Of a stretch of 64,000 bases of DNA, positions 54,916-63,922 are shown in pieces. The position numbers and the translations under genes are program-made. The notes beneath the pieces were generated by a model that was given only the letters and a program-made list of their open reading frames with translations, was not told the origin of the DNA and searched no databases. The first letter of the stretch is position 1. Every line of letters begins with the position of its first letter. The DNA comes from Nguyenibacter vanlangensis. Lineage in GTDB: Bacteria; Pseudomonadota; Alphaproteobacteria; Acetobacterales; Acetobacteraceae. The stretch spans positions 630,001 to 694,000 of the forward strand of contig NZ_CP152276.1 of NCBI RefSeq assembly GCF_038719015.1, read 5' to 3'.

Positions 54916-56793
54916 GTGAGTCTGCTTGTCATTTCCGACCTGGTCCTTCGCATCGCGGGGCGCGCCCTGCTGGACGGCGCGTCGCTGAGCGTCGATCCGG
55001 GGCGCAAGATCGGGCTGGTCGGGCGCAACGGGGCGGGCAAATCGACCCTGCTGGCGGCGATTGCCGGGGATATCGCGCCCGATGGGGGCATGATCCGCCT
55101 GTCGTCGCGCGCCCGCATGGCGCGCATCCGCCAGGAGGCACCGTCGGGGGACGCCAATTTGCTGGACACGGTGCTGGCGGGCGATACCGAACGGACCGAC
55201 CTGATGCGCGCGGCCGAGCGGACGGCGGACCCGCTGCGGCTGGCCGACATCCATGAGCGGCTGCGGGCCATCGGGGCCGACAGCGCGCCGTCGCGGGCGG
55301 CGAGCATCCTGTCGGGGCTGGGGTTCGACAGCGCGGCGCAGGCGCGGCCGGTTTCGGATTTTTCCGGCGGCTGGCGCATGCGCGTGGCGCTGGCCACCGC
55401 GCTGTTCCTGAACCCGGACCTGTTGCTGCTGGACGAGCCGACGAACCATCTGGACCTGGAGGCGACGATCTGGCTGGAAGGCTGGCTGGCCCGGTTTGCC
55501 GGCGCGGCGCTGATCGTCAGCCACGATCGCGGGCTGCTGGACCGGTCGGTGGATGCGATCGCGCATCTGGACCAGCGGACGCTGAGCCTGACGCCCGGCG
55601 GCTATGAGGAGTTCGTGCGCATCCGCACCGAGCAGGCGTTGCAGCAGGCGCGCGCGGCCGAGCGGATCGCCGCCCAGCGTGCGCATATGCAGTCCTTCGT
55701 CGACCGGTTCCGCGCCAAGGCGACCAAGGCGCGCCAGGCCCAGGCCCGGCTGAAGGCGCTGGAGAAGCTGCCGGTGATCGAGGCGGTGGTGGAGGCCGCG
55801 CCGACCCGCTTCGCCTTTCCCGAGCCCGCCCCGCTGCCACCGCCGATGCTGACCCTGGACCGGGTGACCGTCGGCTATGAGGGCCGGCCGATCCTGTCCG
55901 GCCTGACATTGCGGCTGGACATGGAGGACCGGATTGCCCTGCTGGGCGCGAACGGGAACGGCAAATCGACCTTCGCCAAGCTGATTGCCGGCCGGCTGGC
56001 GCCGATGCAGGGCGGCATGGCCCATAGTCCGAAGCTGCGCGTCGGCTATTTCGCGCAGCACCAGGCCGAGGAACTGGTGCCGGAGGACAGCCCGGTCGCG
56101 CACATGGCGCGCGCCATGCCCAAGGCCCCGCCCACCGCCGTACGCGCCCAACTGGCGCGATTCGGCCTGGATGCCGAACGGGCGGACACGGTGACGCGCG
56201 ACCTGTCGGGCGGCGAGAAGGCGCGGCTGCTGCTGGCCCTGGCCACCCGCGAGGCGCCGCACCTGCTGATCCTGGACGAGCCGACCAACCATCTGGACCT
56301 GGATGCGCGCGAGGCGCTGATCCGCGCCCTGGCGGAATTCGAGGGCGCCGTGCTGCTGATCAGCCATGATCCGCATCTGGTCGAACTGGTCGCCGACCGG
56401 CTGTGGCTGGTGGGCGACGGCACGGTGCGGCCCTTCGACGGCGACATGGCGGAATACCGGACCTGGCTGGCCGAGCGGGCGCGCGCCGCCGTCCGGCCCG
56501 CCGCGTCGGCCGCGCCGCGCCGCGACGACCGGCGCGAGCGCGCCGAGGCGCGCAAGGCCATCGCCCCGCTGCGCAAGCAGGCGAAGGATGCCGAGGCGAG
56601 GATGGGCAGGCTGGCCGAGGAGCGCGCCAGACTGGAAGCGCGCCTGGCCGACCCCGCCTTGTATGAGGCGGGCGGGGCTGACGAGGTGACCCGGATCAAT
56701 ACCCGCCTGGCGGCGATCGGCCGCGCGCAGGCGGAGGCCGAGGAAGAATGGCTGCTGGCCGAGACGGCGATCGAGGAAAGCACCGCGGAGTGA
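54916..56793 (+). CDS. ABC-F family ATPase (YheS/Uup-like)
   Basis: 625 residues from a GTG at 54916. Two ABC domains without membrane segments: first Walker A GRNGAGKST, signature FSGGWRMRVALA, Walker B LLLLDEPTNHLDLE; second GANGNGKST, LSGGEKARLLLA, LLILDEPTNHLDLD. The linker between them (about residues 235-310, charged and helical with KATKARQAQARLKALEKL) is the arm that enters the ribosomal E/P site region in ABC-F proteins. A C-terminal charged coiled coil (about 535-625) follows. The likely role is translation-associated. Confidence 0.93.
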   Translation: MSLLVISDLVLRIAGRALLDGASLSVDPGRKIGLVGRNGAGKSTLLAAIAGDIAPDGGMIRLSSRARMARIRQEAPSGDANLLDTVLAGDTERTDLMRAAERTADPLRLADIHERLRAIGADSAPSRAASILSGLGFDSAAQARPVSDFSGGWRMRVALATALFLNPDLLLLDEPTNHLDLEATIWLEGWLARFAGAALIVSHDRGLLDRSVDAIAHLDQRTLSLTPGGYEEFVRIRTEQALQQARAAERIAAQRAHMQSFVDRFRAKATKARQAQARLKALEKLPVIEAVVEAAPTRFAFPEPAPLPPPMLTLDRVTVGYEGRPILSGLTLRLDMEDRIALLGANGNGKSTFAKLIAGRLAPMQGGMAHSPKLRVGYFAQHQAEELVPEDSPVAHMARAMPKAPPTAVRAQLARFGLDAERADTVTRDLSGGEKARLLLALATREAPHLLILDEPTNHLDLDAREALIRALAEFEGAVLLISHDPHLVELVADRLWLVGDGTVRPFDGDMAEYRTWLAERARAAVRPAASAAPRRDDRRERAEARKAIAPLRKQAKDAEARMGRLAEERARLEARLADPALYEAGGADEVTRINTRLAAIGRAQAEAEEEWLLAETAIEESTAE

Positions 56794-56864
56794 ATTCACC
56801 CCGTGGGTTCATCCAGATAATATTTTAAAAACAACATTGTCTAAGTAAATATTGCGTTTTCGGC

Positions 56865-58085
56865 TCAGGCGGCCTGTTCGATGCGGCGGCCGACGAACCG
56901 GACGGCCAGGGCCGCCAGGAAGATGGCGAGTCCGCCCAGGGCCAGGGCGGCGCCGGCCCAGCCGACCGATTGCGCGCCATAGCCGGCGCCGATCACCAGG
57001 CCGCCCAGCCAGGCGCCCAGGGCGTTGGCGACGTTGAAGGCCGAATGGTTGAGCGATGCAGCCAGGGTCTGGGCGTCGGCCGCAACATCCATCAGGCGGG
57101 TCTGCAGCGCGGGCACCAGCGCGATGATGCCGCCCAGCAGCAGGATGACGGGCACCACCGCCCAGGGGTTGACGGCGGTGACGGAGAACAGGCCCAGGGT
57201 CAGCATGCTCCAGACCAGGGCGGCGATGACGGTCATGTTCAGGTTGATGTCGACCAGGCGCGCGCCGATCAGGTTGCCGATGACCATGCCCACACCCCAC
57301 AGGGCCTGGATGAAGGGCACCGCGTAGGCCGGATAGCCCGAGACATTGACCAGCACGTCGGACAGATAGGTATAGACCGCGAACATGCCGCCGAACCCGA
57401 CCGCGCCGGTGCCGAGGGTGAACCAGACCTGGGCGCGGCGCAGGGCCCCGAGTTCGCGCAGCGGCGAGGCGCCGGGATGGGGCGGGTCGGCCGGGACGTT
57501 GCGGGCCACTAGGAGCAGGCTGGCCACCGAGACCAGGCCGATCAGGGCGTAGGTGGTGCGCCAGCCGAGAAATTCGCCGCCCCAGGTCGCGAACGGCGCG
57601 CCGATCACGTTGGAGATGGTCAGGCCCGCCATGACCCGCCCCACCGCCCGGCCGCGATGGGCGCGATCGACCAGCGAGGCCGCGACCAGCGCGGCGACCC
57701 CGAAGAACGCGCCATGGGGCAGTCCGGTCAGGAAGCGCATGATCTCCAGCGTGCGGGCGTCGGGCGAGAGGGGCGCCAGCAGGTTGCCCAGGACGAAGAC
57801 CCCCATCAGGATCATCAGCAATGTGCGGCGCGGCAGCCGCGCGCCGCACACCGCGATCAGCGGCGCGCCGACGACGACGCCCAGCGCATAGGCGGCGATG
57901 ACGTGGCCGGCGGACGGGATGGTGATGCCCAGCGACGACGCCATTTCCGGCAACATGCCCATGATCGCGAATTCGCCGGTGCCGATGGCGAAGGTGCCCA
58001 GCGCCAGGGCGAATTCCGCGGCGGCGACGCCGTGCGGCGCGTCGTAATGGCCGACCGGCGTATCGTCTCCGATTTCGGTGTCCAA
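56865..58085 (-). CDS. MFS transporter, DHA1 family (AraJ/YdhP-like exporter)
   Basis: 406 residues from a TTG at 58085, preceded by AAAGGA at eight bases; no ATG lies before the first helix. Twelve hydrophobic helices. The family segment FALALGTFAIGTGEFAIMGMLPEMASSLGI starts helix 1, and the loop 2-3 motif reads GARLPRR. The relatives export sugars, arabinose analogues or drugs; the substrate here is unknown. It is transcribed divergently from the AI-2E/PerM gene. Confidence 0.87.
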   Translation of the reverse strand: MDTEIGDDTPVGHYDAPHGVAAAEFALALGTFAIGTGEFAIMGMLPEMASSLGITIPSAGHVIAAYALGVVVGAPLIAVCGARLPRRTLLMILMGVFVLGNLLAPLSPDARTLEIMRFLTGLPHGAFFGVAALVAASLVDRAHRGRAVGRVMAGLTISNVIGAPFATWGGEFLGWRTTYALIGLVSVASLLLVARNVPADPPHPGASPLRELGALRRAQVWFTLGTGAVGFGGMFAVYTYLSDVLVNVSGYPAYAVPFIQALWGVGMVIGNLIGARLVDINLNMTVIAALVWSMLTLGLFSVTAVNPWAVVPVILLLGGIIALVPALQTRLMDVAADAQTLAASLNHSAFNVANALGAWLGGLVIGAGYGAQSVGWAGAALALGGLAIFLAALAVRFVGRRIEQAA

Positions 58086-58283
58086 GGCGATGTCCTTTCG
58101 TGCGGACGAGCGTCCGAGGCCAATGTGTCTGGGACCGTTGACATGTCGCCGGCCAGTATGCCGCCTGGGCCCGGGATCATAACGGCGATTGATGCGTCAA
58201 CACCTTACGGATTTTCCGGAAGATGGTACGGATCGGCTGTATCTGCCTGTCATTGCTGATGGAATCGACGCGCGCCGGCTGGT

Positions 58284-59510
58284 ATGCCAGATAGCGCCCT
58301 GTCACAGCCGGAACGGACCATGACCCCGATGCACGCGGCCGCCAGGCGGCCGGACGACACGCCCGCCGGTACGGCGCCCCCCGAGCGGGAGATGGACCCG
58401 CGGGCGGTGCAGTTGGCCCGGATTCACAGCCTGCTGCAGGTTACGGTGCTGCTGGCGGTGCTGGTGCTGTCGATCTGGCTGATCGGCGACGTGCTGATGG
58501 TGGTGTTTGCCGCGACGCTGGTCGCGGTGATCCTGCATAACCTGGCGATCCGCCTGGAGCGGGCGATGCGCCTGCCCTACTGGCTGGCGTTGAGCCTGGT
58601 GGTCGCGGGGGTGCTGGGGGCGTTCGTCGCGCTGTTCTGGAGCAGCGGGCCGGCGATTTCCGAACAGGCGGCCCGGCTGCGCGCCGCGCTGGCCACCCAG
58701 GCGCATTCGCTGCGGGGCCAGTTGAACGCCAGCCCGCTGGGCCGGACGGTGCTGGACCATCTGCCGCAATCGCTGGGCGGGAACGAGGCGGGCGGCGATG
58801 TCGGCGTGGGGTCGCGGATCGCGGGATCGATGACCGGGGTGGTGTCGCAGGCCTTCGGCGCGGCGGGCACGCTGGCGGTCATCTTGATCGCCGGGCTGTA
58901 TTTCGCGCTGTCGCCGGGCTTGTACGCCAACGGGCTGCTGCGGTTGATCCCGCCGGGGCACCGGCCGGCGGCGCGGGCGATGCTGGTGGTGGCCGGGCGC
59001 ACCCTGTGGGCCTGGACGGCGGGTCAGGCGCTGGACATGGCGGTGGTGGGCATCCTGTCCGGGCTGGGGCTGTGGTGCATCGGCGTGCCGCTGGCCCTGG
59101 CGCTGGGGGTGGTGGCCGGGATGGCGAATTTCATCCCCTATATCGGCGCTTTCGTCGGCGCGGTGCCGGCGGTGCTGGTCGGGCTGTCGCAGGGTACGCG
59201 CGAGGGGCTGCTGGTGCTGGCGCTGTATGCGGCGATCCAGTTCTTCGAGGGCAATGTGATGGCGCCGCTGATCCAGCGGCATGCAGTGCAGATGCCGCCG
59301 GGCCTGACCATCCTGTCGCAGACCGTGTTCGGGACGATCCTGGGCCTGCCCGGGCTGATCCTGGCCTCGCCGCTGACGGCGGCGCTGCTGGCGGTGATGG
59401 ACCACGCCACCCCGCCCCTGGACGAGACGGACCGGCTGGGCCCGCCCGATGATCAGCCAGGCGACCAGCCGGGCGACCCGGCGCGCGATCAGGCTTGCGA
59501 TGAGGCGTGA
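58284..59510 (+). CDS. AI-2E family transporter (PerM/YdiK-like permease)
   Basis: 408 residues with about eight hydrophobic helices: two near residues 45-100, one near 105-125, then five from about 190 onward. The family's LALGVVAGMANFIPYIGAFVGAVPAVLVGL and LIQRHAVQMPPGLTILSQTVFGTILGLPGLILASPLTAALLAV regions are clear. Some members export autoinducer-2 and others act as Na+/H+ antiporters, so the substrate is open. The last 20 residues are a repetitive acidic tail (DDQPGDQPGDPARDQACDEA) and its 3' end overlaps the convergent HAD gene by 22 bases. Confidence 0.86.
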   Translation: MPDSALSQPERTMTPMHAAARRPDDTPAGTAPPEREMDPRAVQLARIHSLLQVTVLLAVLVLSIWLIGDVLMVVFAATLVAVILHNLAIRLERAMRLPYWLALSLVVAGVLGAFVALFWSSGPAISEQAARLRAALATQAHSLRGQLNASPLGRTVLDHLPQSLGGNEAGGDVGVGSRIAGSMTGVVSQAFGAAGTLAVILIAGLYFALSPGLYANGLLRLIPPGHRPAARAMLVVAGRTLWAWTAGQALDMAVVGILSGLGLWCIGVPLALALGVVAGMANFIPYIGAFVGAVPAVLVGLSQGTREGLLVLALYAAIQFFEGNVMAPLIQRHAVQMPPGLTILSQTVFGTILGLPGLILASPLTAALLAVMDHATPPLDETDRLGPPDDQPGDQPGDPARDQACDEA

Positions 59511-60106
59511 GGGCGGCCGGACGACATGATGTAGGGCCGGACATCCACCGCGCGCATGCCGGCGGCATCGGCCGCGGCCAGGCCTTCGGTGCTGTCCTCG
59601 AGCACCAGGCAGCCGGCCGGAGGGACGTTCAGCCTGCGCGCGGCCTCGAGAAACAGATCGGGAGCGGGTTTGGGGCGGCGGACGTCATCCACCGTCACCA
59701 CCGTGTCGAAGAGCGGCAGCAGGCCGGTATGGGTGAGCGACGCGACGACGATCTGCCGTGAGCCGCTGGACGCGACCGCCATGGGCAGCGCGGTGCGATA
59801 GCGCCGGGCCAGGTCGGCGACGATGCCGATTTCGCGCAAATCGGGCAGGATCTCCAGCACCGCCTGCCGGGCCGCGCCGACGATGGCCGGCCGGTCCAGC
59901 GTCCGGCCCAGTTCGGCCTCGAGCAGGTCCAGGACCATCTGTTCGGACAGGCCGCCGCGCCCGTGGAACCATTCGGGCGCCAGCACGTGGCCGGCCGCCG
60001 TTTCGAAGGCGCGCAGCCATGCCTGCAGGTAGAGCGGCAGGGAATCGACCAGCGTGCCGTCGCAATCGAAGAGCAGCGCCTGTGTGCCGGCCGGAACCTG
60101 GATCAT
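59489..60106 (-). CDS. HAD-superfamily hydrolase, beta-phosphoglucomutase-like
   Basis: 205 residues from ATG 60106. HAD motif I ALLFDCDGTLVDSLPLYLQAW, a helical cap with FHGRGGLSEQMVLDLLE, motif II VASSGSRQIV, lysine in VRRPKPAPDLFLEAARRL and motif III LVLEDSTEGLAAADAAGM. Subgroup resembles YqaB/YfbT-type sugar phosphatases and beta-phosphoglucomutase. The substrate is unknown. The start is the last of four tandem ATGA junctions that follow the small unknown gene upstream. Confidence 0.86.
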   Translation of the reverse strand: MIQVPAGTQALLFDCDGTLVDSLPLYLQAWLRAFETAAGHVLAPEWFHGRGGLSEQMVLDLLEAELGRTLDRPAIVGAARQAVLEILPDLREIGIVADLARRYRTALPMAVASSGSRQIVVASLTHTGLLPLFDTVVTVDDVRRPKPAPDLFLEAARRLNVPPAGCLVLEDSTEGLAAADAAGMRAVDVRPYIMSSGRPHASSQA

Positions 60107-60150
60107 GGGACGGGGATCATGGGACGGGGATCATGGGACGGGGATCATGG
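60101..60150 (-). repeat. 14-bp tandem repeat forming three relay mini-ORFs
   Basis: GATCATGGGACGGG is repeated three and a half times from 60101. On the minus strand each copy gives ATGATCCCCGTCCC followed by ATGA, so the upstream gene's stop overlaps an ATG, which opens MIPVP-stop, whose TGA overlaps the next ATG, three times in a row, ending at the real HAD start MIQVP. The unit therefore copies the gene's own first codons. Confidence 0.85.
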
Positions 60151-60627
60151 AAAAGCGCTTCGTTCGTAGGGATAGCGGTCCACCAGGTGCCGCAGGATGG
60201 CGAAATCGGCGTCGGAGACCTGCCGGACGCGGATCACGGCGCCGGGCCGGTCCTCGATGAAGAGCGTGTCGTTCCAGTCGGCGGCGCTGATTCCCGTCCA
60301 CAGGGTGATGCGGTAGGGCACCGGCTTGCCGTCCGGGCCGGCGGGGCGGTCGGCCACGAGGTCGAGCGTCGCGTCGCCCGAGGATGGCGGGGTCTGGCCC
60401 AGCGGACCCCAGCCGCCGTGATGGCGGCCCAGCCAGTCGTTCAGCGTGGCGAGATCGGCGGCGGACAAGCCGTGCGTGGTGTGCATCGGCCCGACGCTGA
60501 TGGTGCCGGCCGTCATGCGCGGGATGGCCAGCGGGCGGAAATTCGGCAGGGCGAACGACCACAAGACGGCGGCGGTGCCGACGGTGATCGCGAAGAACCC
60601 CAGCAGCAGCGCGGTTTCCCGTTTCAT
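60145..60627 (-). CDS. Small membrane-anchored protein of unknown function (160 aa)
   Basis: 160 residues from ATG 60627 behind GAGGGAC. Residues 5-25 (TALLLGFFAITVGTAAVLWSFAL) form a signal anchor. The rest is soluble and presumably periplasmic, with a GLSAADLATLNDWLGRHHGGWGPLG segment and a C-terminal VSDADFAILRHLVDRYPYERSAFP. I do not recognise the family. It stands between a DegT aminotransferase gene and the HAD gene in one minus-strand run, so a surface-sugar role is possible but unproved. Confidence 0.7.
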   Translation of the reverse strand: MKRETALLLGFFAITVGTAAVLWSFALPNFRPLAIPRMTAGTISVGPMHTTHGLSAADLATLNDWLGRHHGGWGPLGQTPPSSGDATLDLVADRPAGPDGKPVPYRITLWTGISAADWNDTLFIEDRPGAVIRVRQVSDADFAILRHLVDRYPYERSAFP

Positions 60628-60661
60628 GTCCCTCGATCCTGCTCGTTCAACCCTGATTCCT

Positions 60662-61831
60662 TCAACCTTGGCCCTGCACCGCCGCGATGACCCGCGCGAC
60701 CTCGCCGTCCGTCAGTTCGGGATGGATGGGCAGGGCGAGGATACGGGATGCCAGGTCTTCGGCAACCGGCAGGCGCGCGCCGTCATGGTGGGCCTGGTAT
60801 GCGGGCTGCAGGTGCAGCGGGCGGGGATAATAGATCGCCGAGGGCACGCCGCGCCCCTGCAGGCGCGCCTGCAGCGCCTCGCGGGCCGGGGTATCCTCGG
60901 TCAGGACGGCATAGACCGCCCAGGCGCTGGCGGAATCGGGCACCCGGGCGGGAATCGCGACATGGCCGGCGAGCCCGGCATCGTAAGCCCGGGCGATCGC
61001 CTCGCGCCGGGCGAGCTCGGCGTCGAATCCTTCCAGCTTGGCCAGCAGCACCGCCGCCTGCAGCGTGTCCAGCCGGCCGTTCATGCCGGTGCGCAGGACC
61101 TCGTAGCGCGTGCGGCCCTCGCCGTGGGTGCGCAGCGAGCGGTAGAGTTCGGCCCTGTCGGGATCGTCGGTCAGGATCGCGCCGCCATCGCCATAGGCGC
61201 CCAGCGGCTTGGAGGGGAAGAAGGACAGGGTGGTCGCCGTGGCCTCGCGCCCCAGCTTGCGGCCGGACAGCGCGCCGCCGAAGGATTGGGCGCAGTCATC
61301 CATCAGGAACAGGCCCTCATGCGCCGCGATCGTCCGCAATGCGGGCCAGGGCGCCGGCTGGCCGAACAGGTCCACGCCGATGATGGCGCGCGGACGCAGC
61401 CGGCCGGCCGCGCGGATGTCGGCGATGCGGGCACGCAGGCTGTCGGGGTCGATCTGGAAGGTCCGGGGATCGACATCGACGAAGACCGGCGTCGCGCCCA
61501 GCAGCAGCGGGACCTCGGCCGTCGCGGTATAGGTGAAGGCCGGCAGGAAGACGGCGTCGCCCGGGCCGATGCCTTCGGCCATCATCACGATCTGGATCGC
61601 GTCGGTGCCCGACGAGACGCCCACGCATTCGGCGGCGCCGGAATAGGCGGCCAGCGCCCGTTCCAGTTCCGCGACCTCGGGGCCCATGACGAAGCGGCAA
61701 TGGGCCATCACCGCGTCCACGCGCCGCCTGACGGCGTCGCCCAGCCGCGCCTGCTGCGCCGGAAGGTCGAGGAACGCGATGGGGGCCGAATCGGGGACGG
61801 GCCGGTCGGGTGCGGGATGCTGGGCTGTCAT
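60662..61831 (-). CDS. DegT/DnrJ/EryC1/StrS sugar aminotransferase
   Basis: 389 residues. PLP-dependent aminotransferase of nucleotide-linked keto-sugars, as in surface polysaccharide synthesis. FLDLPAQQARLG and GVSSGTDAIQIVMMAEGIGPGDAVFLPAFTYTATAEV mark the N-terminal part; LFLMDDCAQSFGG holds the PLP-contacting aspartate, and the Schiff-base lysine is in SFFPSKPLGAYGDGGAIL. MNGRLDTLQAAVLLAKL follows. The ATGA overlap with the dehydratase gene upstream suggests the two enzymes act in sequence on one UDP-sugar. Confidence 0.9.
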   Translation of the reverse strand: MTAQHPAPDRPVPDSAPIAFLDLPAQQARLGDAVRRRVDAVMAHCRFVMGPEVAELERALAAYSGAAECVGVSSGTDAIQIVMMAEGIGPGDAVFLPAFTYTATAEVPLLLGATPVFVDVDPRTFQIDPDSLRARIADIRAAGRLRPRAIIGVDLFGQPAPWPALRTIAAHEGLFLMDDCAQSFGGALSGRKLGREATATTLSFFPSKPLGAYGDGGAILTDDPDRAELYRSLRTHGEGRTRYEVLRTGMNGRLDTLQAAVLLAKLEGFDAELARREAIARAYDAGLAGHVAIPARVPDSASAWAVYAVLTEDTPAREALQARLQGRGVPSAIYYPRPLHLQPAYQAHHDGARLPVAEDLASRILALPIHPELTDGEVARVIAAVQGQG

Positions 61832-63867
61832 GTCGGCATGGTCCTTTCGGCATCGGTCGCGTCGGCGCCGGTTATGTCGGCATCGATTGTGCCGACATCG
61901 GTTGAGTGGGGGCGCGTTTCGCGCACCGTGCCCGTCGCGTTATGGACGAATTCGGGGACGAGTCCGGCGATCAGGGCCAGCACGGCCGGCACGTCGTCGT
62001 CATGGCAGGCGGCTTCCAGCCGGTCGATCGTCCGCCCGACCTGGTCGCGGTCGACCATGCGCGGGGTGGCCATCCGCAGGCCCGGATGCTCGGTGGGGGC
62101 CGGGGCCTCGCGCCCGTGGAACAGTTCCTCGAACAATTTTTCGCCGGGGCGCAGGCCGGTGAAGCGGATCGGCACGTCCCGGTCGGGCCGCAGGCCGGCC
62201 AGGCGGATCATCTGCCGTGCGAGATCGACGATCTTGACCGGCTTGCCCATGTCCAGCACGAAGATGCCGCCGCCGCGCAGCAGGGCGTCGGTGCCGCTGC
62301 CGGCCCGGGCGCGGATGGTGCCGCGGACGCTGGCCTGCAGGACCAGGCCCACGGCCTCGGACACCGTCATGAAATAGCGTTGCATGTCCGGATGGGTGAC
62401 GGTAAGCGGTCCGCCGCGTTCGAGCTGGCGGCGGAAGACCGGCACCACCGAGCCCGTCGAGCCCAGCACGTTGCCGAACCGCACGGTGACGCAGCGCATC
62501 GCACCCGGCGCGTCGCCCGCGCGGGCCAGGACGTCGAGCGCCTGGCAGTACATTTCGGCCGCGCGCTTGGACGCGCCCATCAGGCTGGAGGGATTCACCG
62601 CCTTGTCGGTCGAGATCATCACCAGCGCGCGGGCGCCATGGCGGGCGGCGGCGTCGGCGACGATACGGGTGCCGATCACGTTGGTCAGCATGCCCTCGCA
62701 CGGATTGGCCTCGACCATCGGCACGTGCTTGAGCGCGGCCGCGTGAAAGACCAGCTCGGGCCGATGGCGGGCGAAGACCTGTTCGATCCGTTCGCGGTCG
62801 CGGATATCGGCCAGGATCGTTTCGCGCCGGACCGCGGGGAAGCGTTCGGACAGTTCCAGGTCGATCTGCCACAGCGCGAATTCGCCGTGATCGAGCAGCA
62901 GCAGGCGGCCGGGCGCATATTGGGCGATCTGGCGGGTCAGTTCCGATCCGATCGAGCCCCCTGCCCCGGTCACCATCACGGTGCGGCCGCGCAGCAGGGC
63001 CGCCATGCCTTCGTGATCCAGCGTGACCTGTGGGCGGTTGAGCAGGTCCTCGATGGCGACGGGGCGGAGTTCGAGCCGGTTGGCGGGGGCCAGGTCGGTC
63101 AATACCGGCGCGCGCTGGACCACCAGCCCGCGCCGTTCGGCGACTTCCAGCACGGCGGCCAGATCCTCGCCCCGGAAATCGGCGTCGGTGACGACCAGGC
63201 GGTGCGGGACCAGCGTGTCCGGGCGCAGCCGGGACAGGACCGCATCCAGCGTGTCGACATGGCCCAGGATCGGGACGCCGTGGATGCGCCGCCCGGCCTG
63301 GCCCCGTCCCTGTGTCAGGATGCCGGCGATGCGGAACGGCGGGTCGGGGTCGCGTTCGACGGCGCGGATGAGCAGGTCGGCGGCATTGTCCGAGCCGATC
63401 AGGATGACCTGGCTGCTCGCCTGGCGGCGGGTCGCGCGGCGATAGCTGACCCGGTAGACGATTCGCGCCCCGCCCATGCAGACCAGCAGCACCAGGCCAT
63501 GGATGACGGGAAAGGTCGGCGTGGGGATCGGAAAGCCGGTCAGGTGCAGGCCCAGCGCGAACAGGGCGGCGCTGGCGAACGACGCCCCGGCGATGCCCAG
63601 CAGGTCGCCGACGCCGGAGAACCGCCAATATTGCAGCGGCACGCGGAACGGCAGGCTGCTGAGCAGGAACGTGATCGCCCCGCCCGCGAGGAACCAGAGC
63701 GGGTGCAGCAGGCCACCATGCGGATCGGCCAACCAGCGGGCCAACGGCGCCGAGAGCGCGCCGAGCCCGCCATCGAGCATCATGTTGACGGCGATGCGGT
63801 TGACCGGGCGCAGCCTGTCAGCGGACAGCCGGGTATCAGGGCATTGCGTGGCCATTGTCCCGCCCAT
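61828..63867 (-). CDS. WbpM/CapD-type UDP-N-acetylglucosamine 4,6-dehydratase
   Basis: 679 residues. The N-terminal half has four hydrophobic helices (about residues 25-140), then a Rossmann-like CoA-binding-type domain (VILIGSDNAADLLIRAVERD). The catalytic SDR domain starts VMVTGAGGSIGSELTRQIA; the active-site region reads MISTDKAVNPSSLMGASKRAAEM, where Met replaces the usual SDR tyrosine, as in WbpM and FlaA1. RFGNVLGSTGSVVPVFRRQLERGGPLTVTHPDMQRYFMT confirms the family. The product is probably a 4-keto-6-deoxy UDP-sugar for the next gene's aminotransferase. Confidence 0.9.
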   Translation of the reverse strand: MGGTMATQCPDTRLSADRLRPVNRIAVNMMLDGGLGALSAPLARWLADPHGGLLHPLWFLAGGAITFLLSSLPFRVPLQYWRFSGVGDLLGIAGASFASAALFALGLHLTGFPIPTPTFPVIHGLVLLVCMGGARIVYRVSYRRATRRQASSQVILIGSDNAADLLIRAVERDPDPPFRIAGILTQGRGQAGRRIHGVPILGHVDTLDAVLSRLRPDTLVPHRLVVTDADFRGEDLAAVLEVAERRGLVVQRAPVLTDLAPANRLELRPVAIEDLLNRPQVTLDHEGMAALLRGRTVMVTGAGGSIGSELTRQIAQYAPGRLLLLDHGEFALWQIDLELSERFPAVRRETILADIRDRERIEQVFARHRPELVFHAAALKHVPMVEANPCEGMLTNVIGTRIVADAAARHGARALVMISTDKAVNPSSLMGASKRAAEMYCQALDVLARAGDAPGAMRCVTVRFGNVLGSTGSVVPVFRRQLERGGPLTVTHPDMQRYFMTVSEAVGLVLQASVRGTIRARAGSGTDALLRGGGIFVLDMGKPVKIVDLARQMIRLAGLRPDRDVPIRFTGLRPGEKLFEELFHGREAPAPTEHPGLRMATPRMVDRDQVGRTIDRLEAACHDDDVPAVLALIAGLVPEFVHNATGTVRETRPHSTDVGTIDADITGADATDAERTMPT

Positions 63868-63922
63868 ATAGCCCAGCTACTTGCATGCTAGAAGCAGCCA
63901 TGACGACAAAAACCGCCCCCTG

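Noticed and set aside
60101..60150. Possible CRISPR-like array
   Set aside because: The units are 14 bp, directly adjacent and without spacers, and no cas genes are nearby. It is a plain tandem repeat.
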